NCBI GenBank assembly: GCA_035455745.1
Contig: DATIEP010000017.1
Coordinates: forward strand, 1-47,027
DNA length: 47,027 nt
Direction: 5' to 3'
Source: JADGGM01 sp027307005
GTDB taxonomy: Bacteria; Gemmatimonadota; Gemmatimonadetes; Gemmatimonadales; Gemmatimonadaceae
In this document: positions 41,024-47,027 of the stretch, piece by piece
How the letters are laid out: each line of letters begins with the position of its first letter
Numbering within the stretch: the stretch's first letter is position 1
Notes under the pieces: model-generated
Databases searched by the model: none
The model's input: only the letters and a program-made list of their open reading frames with translations
What the model was told of the DNA's origin: nothing
Program-made: the position numbers and the translations under genes

Positions 41024-41386
41024 GTGCCCGAGCACATTGCACAGACAAAGAGTCACGGCCTGGTCGAGGTGCTGGACCGCGTCCTCGACAAGGGTCTCGT
41101 GATCGCCGGCGACATCAAGATCAATCTCGCCAACGTCGAGCTGCTCACCATCCAGGTGCGGCTCCTCGTCTGCTCGATCGACAAGGCCGAGCAAATCGGA
41201 CTGAACTGGTGGCGGTACGATCCGCGCCTCACGGGAGTCGTCGCGTCGCCGTTCGCGAGCGCCGGCGACTCCGTCGAGAGCCGGCTCGCGCGCATCGAGC
41301 GCCGTCTCGATGCGCTGGTCGCTCCGTCCCAGTCCGGTCACCCGCACCCGCCGCGCACGGGCGCCGAACCTTCATCTACGGAGTGA
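41024..41386 (+). CDS. gvpJ: Gas vesicle minor protein GvpJ
   Basis: A 120-residue GvpA-superfamily protein. The core L-V-E-V-L-D-R-V-L-D-K-G-L-V-I-A-G-D-I-K-I is followed by E-L-L-T-I-Q-V-R-L-L-V, then K-A-E-Q-I-G-L-N-W-W-R-Y-D-P. The last motif is diagnostic of GvpJ, for example in the Bacillus megaterium cluster. A helical R-L-A-R-I-E-R-R-L-D-A-L segment and a Pro/His-rich tail end the protein. GvpJ is thought to help start vesicle assembly. GTG 41024 has GGAG upstream; the 63 bp before it hold a GCCTAAC heptamer but no other visible signal. Confidence 0.87.
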   Translation: MPEHIAQTKSHGLVEVLDRVLDKGLVIAGDIKINLANVELLTIQVRLLVCSIDKAEQIGLNWWRYDPRLTGVVASPFASAGDSVESRLARIERRLDALVAPSQSGHPHPPRTGAEPSSTE

Positions 41387-41393
41387 GCGAACC

Positions 41394-41714
41394 ATGGCTG
41401 TCGAGCGTTCGCCGGGTGGCAGTTCCCTCATCGATGTCCTGGACCGCGTCCTCGACAAAGGCATCGTCATCGACGCCTGGGTCCGCGTGTCGCTCGTCGG
41501 GATCGACCTCGTCACCGTCGAGGCGCGCATCGTCGTCGCCTCGATCGATACCTACCTCAAGTACTCGGAAGCGGTGGGCCTCACCGCCTCCGGCTCGCGC
41601 CCGCGCGAGCTGGCCGGGACCCTGATCGAAACAGAGCTCGAGCGCGTCCAGCGCGAAAACCACGAGCTCCGCTTGCGCCTCGAGCAGCTGAACGCGCCGG
41701 ACCGCATCGTGTGA
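41394..41714 (+). CDS. gvpA: Major gas vesicle shell protein GvpA, with C-terminal coiled-coil extension
   Basis: A 106-residue protein, the main ribbed-shell subunit. Residues 1-65 closely follow canonical GvpA: M-A-V-E-R, S-S-L-I-D-V-L-D-R-V-L-D-K-G-I-V-I-D-A-W-V, R-V-S-L-V-G-I-D-L, E-A-R-I-V-V-A-S and T-Y-L-K-Y-S-E-A-V-G-L-T. Typical GvpA ends near residue 70-75. Here residues ~72-100 add a strongly heptad-like helix (L-E-R-V-Q-R-E-N-H-E-L-R-L-R-L-E-Q-L). ATG 41394 has GGAG nine bases upstream; the open frame back to 41310 overlaps gvpJ. It is the last gene of the cluster, unlike many operons where gvpA is first. Confidence 0.92.
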   Translation: MAVERSPGGSSLIDVLDRVLDKGIVIDAWVRVSLVGIDLVTVEARIVVASIDTYLKYSEAVGLTASGSRPRELAGTLIETELERVQRENHELRLRLEQLNAPDRIV

Positions 41715-41718
41715 GGAC

Positions 41719-43980
41719 ATGAACCTGCCTTGCTCGTCGGCGGGTCTCCACGAGGACCCGCCCGACTATCTGCCGACGCTGGTAGAAGCACCAGACTTTC
41801 CCACCGCTGCACTCTTTGCTCTGACGGAGTTGGGACGCCTGGCCGGAAGCCAATGCGGGGCTCTGCTCTTCATCGACCCTGCCGCCGAAGCCCTCACCGC
41901 CGCCAGCCTGCTCGGCGGCTCGCCCAACGATGAGCTGACGTCCATTCCGTTAGGCGATCTCTCGCACCCGTGGGTCGCCGCCGCGCTGGCCATGCGGCCC
42001 GCGCGCTCGCGCCACGACCACGCCGCGATGGGCCGCCTGCCGATCGCCGAGTGGATCGCGCTCCCGCTGCCGCAAACCTACGCTCGTAGCGCACCGAGCC
42101 CGCTCCAGCCTCGCAACGCCGCCGAGCTCCTGCGCTCGAGCGGCGCCGAAATCATCCCATCCACCACGCGGCCCGGCCAATCGCCCGGCGGTGTCGTGGT
42201 CCTCGACGCGGCAAACTTGCCGGAAACGGCGGTGGATCAGCTCGTTCGGCTGGCGTCGCTGAGCGGCCCGGTCTTGAGCCGCCTGGCGCTGATCGGCGCG
42301 GCGCGGCGCGAGAACGATCATTTGCGCCAGATCTCGAGTCGGCTGACGCTCATGCTCAACGCCTTGCCCGACCCCGTGGTCATCACCGACGCGGCCAACA
42401 ACATCCTGGTGCAGAACGAGCGCGCCGAGCATCTGCTGGCGACCCGGGAGTCGGACTCGCCCGGCCGCCGCCGCGCGCTCGAGTTGAACAACCTGCTCTT
42501 CACGTCCGGCCTGGCGCGCGCCCTCATGACGGGCGACGTACGCACCGCGCCGCGCGAGCTCACCCTCGTCGATCCGCTCGAGGGCGTCGAGCTCCTCTTC
42601 GAGCTCCTGTCCCATCCGTTAGGCGCCTCCGTCGAGAGCGAGGGCGTCGTGCTCTCCGTGCTGCGCGACGTGACCGACCTCCGCCGCGCCGCCGAGGAGC
42701 TCGAGCACCAGGTGAAGCGCGGGCGTCAGGCTGAGATGCAGGCCACCAAGGAGCGCGACCGGCTCAACCTGATCCTCACCAACGTTGCCGACCCGATTCT
42801 CGTCACCGACGACCGCGCCAAGATTCTGCTCATGAACGAGAAAGCCGAGCGGTTGTTCGACGTCGGCGGAACAACCGATACGTACGACTATCGCGTCAAG
42901 CAGGCCGCGTTAGGCAACGACACCAAGTTCTCCGCGTTCGTCGGTGAATTCGCGCTCTCGCCCGAACGCGATCGGCACGAACGCATAACCCTCGTCCGCC
43001 CCGAAGACGGCGCGCTGCTCCCCGTCGAAGTCGTGTCGGGCAAAATCAACAACGACCGCGGAGAAGCCGTCGCCATCGTGTCCGTGCTGCACGACCTCAC
43101 GAAGCAGGTCGAGAACGAGCGCCTGTATCGAGAGGTCAAAGCGTTTTCCGACGAGCTCGAGGCCCGCGTGCGCGCGGCCACCAAAGACCTCGAGGCGCAG
43201 AACGAGCGGCTCAAATGGCAGTCGCAGGAGCTCGAAAAGGCGAACAAGCTCAAGTCGGATTTCCTCGCCAGCATGTCGCACGAGCTGCGGACGCCGATCA
43301 ACGCCATCATGGGCCACGCGTCGCTTACCATCGACCAGATCCACGGGCCGCTCAACGACAGACAGCGCGACGCCCTGCGCCGCATCCGCGCTGCCGCACA
43401 GGACCTCCTCACCCTCATCAACGACCTGCTCGACCTCGCCCGCATCGAGGCCGGCAAGATGCCGGTCACCTACGAGCGCGTGGACCCGCGCATCATCATC
43501 GCCGAAGTCCACCAGCAAGTCGAACCGATGTTGCAGAAGCGCGGCCTGGCGTTCTCGTCGAGCGTGTCCGAAGAGTGCCGAGAGATCGAGACGGATCGCC
43601 AGAAGTTCAAACAGATCCTGCTGAACCTCATCTCGAACGCCATCAAGTTCACGCCTCGCGGCGGGATCACCGTCACCGTGTGTATCGAGAACGGCGACGA
43701 CGTCCGCGTCGACGTGACCGACACCGGCATCGGGATCAAAGGCAGCGACCTGGACATGATTTGGGAAGACTTCCGCCAGGTGGACCAGTCGATGACCCGC
43801 GAAGTGGGCGGCACGGGCCTCGGGCTGAGCATCGTGCGCAAACTTCTCGAGCGGTTAGGCGGCCGCGCGTCCGTGGTCAGCACGTACGGCGCGGGAACCA
43901 CCTTTACCCTCGTCTTCCCGCTCTCTCGCGACCGCCCGCGCGACGAGGCCGGCGAGCCGGCCCTGCCAGCCGCCGGCTGA
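41719..43980 (+). CDS. Soluble sensor histidine kinase (GAF-PAS-PAS-HisKA-HATPase)
   Basis: A 753-residue protein with no obvious membrane helix. Residues ~20-190 resemble a GAF domain. A first PAS domain follows (near 205-330, L-N-A-L-P-D-P-V-V-I-T-D), then a coiled linker, a second PAS (near 345-460, L-T-N-V-A-D-P-I-L-V-T-D), a long coiled coil, and HisKA with phospho-acceptor His521 in M-S-H-E-L-R-T-P. The ATPase has N-box N-L-I-S-N-A-I-K-F, D-T-G-I-G-I and G-T-G-L-G-L-S. No receiver domain is present. It starts 4 bp after gvpA, so it is very probably part of the gas vesicle transcript and may sense an intracellular cue such as redox, oxygen or light, or report on vesicle state. The partner regulator is not in the window. 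Confidence 0.88.
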   Translation: MNLPCSSAGLHEDPPDYLPTLVEAPDFPTAALFALTELGRLAGSQCGALLFIDPAAEALTAASLLGGSPNDELTSIPLGDLSHPWVAAALAMRPARSRHDHAAMGRLPIAEWIALPLPQTYARSAPSPLQPRNAAELLRSSGAEIIPSTTRPGQSPGGVVVLDAANLPETAVDQLVRLASLSGPVLSRLALIGAARRENDHLRQISSRLTLMLNALPDPVVITDAANNILVQNERAEHLLATRESDSPGRRRALELNNLLFTSGLARALMTGDVRTAPRELTLVDPLEGVELLFELLSHPLGASVESEGVVLSVLRDVTDLRRAAEELEHQVKRGRQAEMQATKERDRLNLILTNVADPILVTDDRAKILLMNEKAERLFDVGGTTDTYDYRVKQAALGNDTKFSAFVGEFALSPERDRHERITLVRPEDGALLPVEVVSGKINNDRGEAVAIVSVLHDLTKQVENERLYREVKAFSDELEARVRAATKDLEAQNERLKWQSQELEKANKLKSDFLASMSHELRTPINAIMGHASLTIDQIHGPLNDRQRDALRRIRAAAQDLLTLINDLLDLARIEAGKMPVTYERVDPRIIIAEVHQQVEPMLQKRGLAFSSSVSEECREIETDRQKFKQILLNLISNAIKFTPRGGITVTVCIENGDDVRVDVTDTGIGIKGSDLDMIWEDFRQVDQSMTREVGGTGLGLSIVRKLLERLGGRASVVSTYGAGTTFTLVFPLSRDRPRDEAGEPALPAAG

Positions 43981-44126
43981 TCGCTCGTTCGACCCGTCGG
44001 ATTCTTTGACACTCAGGCGGCCCGCCAAGACGCCCTGGCTGAGCTCGTCGCAGCACCCCGCCGACTGAAAAATCGCGCGCGGGCCGGTGTCATGAAACGT
44101 GTCGTCCGGACCCGCGTCTTCTGCTC

Positions 44127-46904
44127 ATGGAATCGCACCGTCCGTCGGGGAGTGTGCCGGCACGGCGGGCATCAGCGTGGTGGCAGGACTGGGGGACCGC
44201 CCTCCCCGTGCTCGCCGTTGCGTATTGCCTGCTGTATGTCATCTGGCGCGCATCCGGACCCCGAGACGATCTGGCCACGCACGTCATCGCACGGCTGGTC
44301 TTCCTCCCGCTCAACGCCGGAACCGCACTGCTCGCGTGGCGCGCCGCACAGCGCCATGTGCACGATCCGCGGACCCGCCGAGCCCTGCTCTTCATCACGA
44401 TCGCGTTCGTCTTCGTGCTGGCGGGCAACATCGTCTCGTTCTACGTCGGCATGATCATGGACGGCGATCCAGGCGTCAGCTGGATCAACGTCTTTTACTT
44501 CCCGTTTTACCCGCTGCTGCTCACGGGCCTGCTCTCGTTCCCGCTCACGCGGCGGCGCGAGCACGAGAACCGCAAATTCCTCCTCGACGCAGCCGCGGTG
44601 CTCATCGGCGGCGGCACGGCCGTCTGGTTCTTCGTCCTCCGGCCGACGACGCAGGCCAACGCGCTCGGCCCCTTGGCCAGCGCGATCGCCCTCGCCTATC
44701 CGTTAGGCGACATCCTGCTGCTCACCGGCCTCACCGCGTTCCTCATGCGGCGGCCGGCGGAGAGTCGCGGTGGCGCACGCGCCTGGTTCGTCTTCGGCGT
44801 GACGGCGTACGCGATTTCGGATCTCGCGAACGATCTCGAGTTCCTCAACGTCGGCTGGTTCGGTCTCACCTCCACCGACATCGTCTACCTCGGATCCTAC
44901 TGCGTGCTCATGGCGGCGTTGTCGCGCTTCTCGTGGCCCGCGACGCCGACGCAGCTCGAGGAAAAGCTTCCCGACGTTCAGCCGTTCAGCCCGTTGCCGT
45001 ACGTCGCGGGCGCGTTCCTGTTCGGGCTCATTCTGGTCGTGGCCGTCCGGTCCTGGCCGACGCCGCTCAGCGTTCTCTCCATCGGCGCCATGCTCACCAC
45101 GGCGTTCCTCGTCGTGCGCCAACTGGCCGCGGTGGGCGAGAACGCGCGATTGGTCAGCGATCGCGCCGCGCGCGAGAACGAAGCACGATTCCGCGCGCTG
45201 GTGCAGCACTCGACCGACGTCATCGCCATCGTGGACGTCGATGGCGTGATCCGCTTCGTGAGCCCGGCGGTAACGACGATTTTTGGGTACGCACCCGAAG
45301 ATCTGCTCGGCCACAAAGTGACCGAGTTTCTGCATCACGAGAGCGCACCCGAGGCGATCAGTTTGCTCGTCTCGGCCGCGGCGAATCCCGGCGTGACGCC
45401 GCCCGCCGAATGGAAGGTGCGGCACCGCGATGGTCGTTTGCTGAGCGTCGAAACCGTGGGCACCAACCTGTTGTCCGAACCCACCGTTGGCGGCATCGTG
45501 CTCAACACGCGCGACGTCAGCGAGCGCAAGGCGTTGGAAAAGCAGCTCACGCATCAAGCCTTCCATGATCCGCTCACCGGTCTGGCGAACCGTGTGCTGT
45601 TCCTGGACCGCGTGAGCCACGCGTTGTCGCTCGTGCGCCGCCACGATCAGATGCTCGCGGTGCTGTTCGTCGACCTGGATGGCTTCAAGACCATCAACGA
45701 CAGTCTGGGACACGCGGCGGGCGACCGGCTGCTGGCGGTGGTCGCGTCGCGGCTCCAGACCTGCGTGCGGACGTCGGACACGGTGTCTCGGTTAGGCGGG
45801 GACGAGTTCGCGCTGCTGATCGAGGACGCGACCGACGACCAGGCGGCGGCCGAAGTGGCGGACCGCATCGCGGCAAGCGTACGTCACCCGATCCTGATCG
45901 AAGGCAAGGAAGTGTTCATGACGGCCAGCATCGGGATCGCGACGGCCAAGGATGAGGGGAGCGCCTCCGATCTGCTCCGCAACGCCGACATGGCGATGTA
46001 TGTCGCGAAGAGCCGCGGCAAGGCGCGGTGGGAGCGGTTCGAGCCGGGCATGCACCTCAAGGCGCTCGAACGCCTGGATCTCGAGGCCGAGCTGCGGCAC
46101 GCGCTCGACACGGCCGATCAGTTCGTGCTGCTGTACCAGCCGATCGTCCAGTTGCAGACGGGCGAGGTGAAGGGGATCGAGGCGCTGGTGCGGTGGAACC
46201 ATCCGCAGCGCGGGATGTTGACGCCGGTGCAATTCATTCCGCTGGCCGAAGAGACGGGCCTGATCGTTCAGTTAGGCCGGTGGGTGCTGCGCGAGGCCTG
46301 CCGTCAGGCGCAGGTGTGGCAGGCGACGCGCACGGGCGGTCCGCCGCTCACGCTCACGGTCAACGTGTCCGGCTATCAGCTGCAGTATGACGGGGTGGTC
46401 GCCGATGTGCGTGCAGCGTTGGCCGACAGCGGGCTGGATCCGCGCAATCTGGTGCTCGAGATCACGGAGAGCGTTCTCATGCAGCAGAACGAGACGATTC
46501 TCGAGCGGTTGCGCGCGCTCAAGGCGGTGGGCGTGCGTCTCGCCATCGATGATTTCGGCACGGGCTACTCGTCCCTCGGCTACCTGCAGCGGTTCCCGAT
46601 CGACATCCTGAAGATCGACAAGGCGTTCATCGACGACATCGGCGCCAGCGGCGTCGAGCCGGCGCTGGTGCGCGCGATCATTGCGTTAGGCGACACGCTG
46701 CAGCTGCAGACGATCGCCGAGGGGATCGAGCTGCGCCAGCAGTGGCATGGGTTGCGCGAGCTCGGGTGCGAGATGGGGCAGGGCTTTCTGTTCGCGCGTC
46801 CCGTGAGCGTCGGCCAGATCGACGCGTTGCTGGTTGGCCACGGCACGCGTGCGCCGGCGGGCCTGCTCCCCGCCGAAACGCCGGCTCCGCAGACCGCGCG
46901 CTGA
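44127..46904 (+). CDS. Membrane PAS-GGDEF-EAL protein (c-di-GMP synthase/phosphodiesterase)
   Basis: A 925-residue inner-membrane protein. About ten hydrophobic helices fill residues ~20-335 as an integral sensory module. A PAS domain spans ~350-460 (V-Q-H-S-T-D-V-I-A-I-V-D). The GGDEF domain has an intact G-G-D-E-F at 557-561, preceded five residues earlier by the product-inhibition site R-T-S-D. The EAL domain is also intact: E-A-L-V-R-W, T-V-N-V-S, L-E-I-T-E-S, I-D-D-F-G-T-G-Y-S-S, L-K-I-D and A-E-G-I-E. Both synthesis and breakdown of c-di-GMP are therefore possible. It lies 146 bp after the kinase gene on the same strand, so readthrough or its own promoter are both possible. A link of c-di-GMP signalling to buoyancy is inference. 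Confidence 0.92.
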   Translation: MESHRPSGSVPARRASAWWQDWGTALPVLAVAYCLLYVIWRASGPRDDLATHVIARLVFLPLNAGTALLAWRAAQRHVHDPRTRRALLFITIAFVFVLAGNIVSFYVGMIMDGDPGVSWINVFYFPFYPLLLTGLLSFPLTRRREHENRKFLLDAAAVLIGGGTAVWFFVLRPTTQANALGPLASAIALAYPLGDILLLTGLTAFLMRRPAESRGGARAWFVFGVTAYAISDLANDLEFLNVGWFGLTSTDIVYLGSYCVLMAALSRFSWPATPTQLEEKLPDVQPFSPLPYVAGAFLFGLILVVAVRSWPTPLSVLSIGAMLTTAFLVVRQLAAVGENARLVSDRAARENEARFRALVQHSTDVIAIVDVDGVIRFVSPAVTTIFGYAPEDLLGHKVTEFLHHESAPEAISLLVSAAANPGVTPPAEWKVRHRDGRLLSVETVGTNLLSEPTVGGIVLNTRDVSERKALEKQLTHQAFHDPLTGLANRVLFLDRVSHALSLVRRHDQMLAVLFVDLDGFKTINDSLGHAAGDRLLAVVASRLQTCVRTSDTVSRLGGDEFALLIEDATDDQAAAEVADRIAASVRHPILIEGKEVFMTASIGIATAKDEGSASDLLRNADMAMYVAKSRGKARWERFEPGMHLKALERLDLEAELRHALDTADQFVLLYQPIVQLQTGEVKGIEALVRWNHPQRGMLTPVQFIPLAEETGLIVQLGRWVLREACRQAQVWQATRTGGPPLTLTVNVSGYQLQYDGVVADVRAALADSGLDPRNLVLEITESVLMQQNETILERLRALKAVGVRLAIDDFGTGYSSLGYLQRFPIDILKIDKAFIDDIGASGVEPALVRAIIALGDTLQLQTIAEGIELRQQWHGLRELGCEMGQGFLFARPVSVGQIDALLVGHGTRAPAGLLPAETPAPQTAR

Positions 46905-46980
46905 GCGGTTCAGTTTGGAGAGCCGACGTTGGGCGTGCCGGCACAGATGCGAGGTGGTGGATTTCCTGAGAGCGGATTGA

Positions 46981-47009
46981 ACGGAGAACAGCACGGAGAA
47001 CGGCACGGA
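46981..47009 (+). repeat. Tandem 12-mer repeat at window end
   Basis: Two and a half units of ACGGAGAACRGC (46981-46992, 46993-47004, then ACGGA). It lies in the non-coding DNA after the GGDEF-EAL gene, within an AT-richer patch. It looks like an intergenic repeat family, possibly continuing beyond the window. Confidence 0.55.
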
Positions 47010-47027
47010 TCGCTCGGCTGCTCGGCG

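Larger units (their letters stand above)
55..46690. repeat. Dispersed heptamer GTTAGGC/GCCTAAC, about 65 copies
   Basis: By eye about 31 copies read TTAGGC and 36 read GCCTAA on the + strand, nearly all extended to GTTAGGC/GCCTAAC. Examples: 55, 443, 1481, 2593, 3073, 6092, 7968, 11442, 13817, 18041, 21912, 24089, 27873, 31049, 35063, 38288, 41949, 43854, 45791 and 46684. They occur in sense and antisense, in at least two frames (Leu-Gly as TTA-GGC, Pro-Asn as CCT-AAC, Leu-Thr as CTA-ACG), and in intergenic DNA (7968). Base composition alone predicts about five. The related GTTGGGC/GCCCAAC is also frequent, about 40 copies against about 11 expected. Function unknown; see findings. Confidence 0.75.

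Noticed and set aside
55..46690. TTAGGC as telomere-like repeat
   Set aside because: The hexamer equals the nematode telomere unit, but here it is scattered as single copies in coding DNA and never in tandem.

Overview
The window is about 47 kb of high-GC bacterial chromosome, roughly two thirds G+C by eye. The organism looks Gram-negative and didermic. It has a TonB-dependent SusC-type receptor, a SusD lipoprotein, several lipobox and Sec signal peptides, and an orphan MacB/FtsX-type permease paired with a PadR repressor. SusC/SusD without other Bacteroidetes traits, BNR/sortilin-like secreted proteins, very high GC and an Acidobacteria-type orphan permease point to Gemmatimonadota or a relative. 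This placement is inference. No rRNA, tRNA, phage, IS or CRISPR was seen.

Layout. (A) 1-14010, + strand: a tightly packed outer-membrane uptake and secreted-enzyme operon. It encodes a SusC receptor cut by the window edge, a SusD lipoprotein, a large BNR-repeat protein, an esterase, a membrane-anchored unknown protein, an M1-like metallopeptidase lipoprotein and a second BNR-repeat protein. (B) 14064-14728, - strand: a nucleotidyltransferase and a small partner in a toxin-antitoxin-like pair. (C) 14859-23087, - strand: seven closely spaced genes encoding an aminotransferase, an AstE/AspA-like deacylase, a TTC38-like TPR protein, a cystathionine beta-lyase, a binding protein and two permeases of a polar amino-acid ABC importer. 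(D) 23088-23677: a non-coding gap with a two-site operator candidate and a 42/42/42 bp inverted-repeat structure bracketed by direct repeats. (E) 23678-26987, - strand: a glycogen-debranching-type enzyme and a GT4 glycosyltransferase. (F) 27096-28619, - strand: a GntR/UTRA regulator and the missing ATPase of the importer, divergent from a secreted amidohydrolase (28730, + strand). (G) 30032-37604: a TPR-OGT glycosyltransferase, a phosphoesterase, a DUF3592-like membrane protein, a permease with PadR, and a creatininase-family hydrolase. (H) 37780-41714, + strand: an eight-gene gas vesicle cluster (three gvpF/L, gvpG, gvpK, two GvpJ/S-type genes, and gvpA last). It is followed at once by a PAS-GAF sensor histidine kinase and then by a membrane PAS-GGDEF-EAL protein.

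Two units stand out. Regions C and F read as one dispersed regulon. A TGTNYGGACA operator candidate occurs twice before the aminotransferase operon and once between the ABC ATPase and the amidohydrolase, next to a GntR gene. Secreted amidohydrolase, importer, deacylase, aminotransferase and lyase would then release, import and break down an amino-acid derivative. Region H couples flotation organelles to a sensor kinase whose gene starts 4 bp after gvpA, with a c-di-GMP enzyme downstream.

Across the whole window the heptamer GTTAGGC (reverse complement GCCTAAC) recurs about 65 times, on both strands, in several reading frames and in intergenic DNA. Base composition predicts about five. It looks like a genome-wide DNA-level signal.
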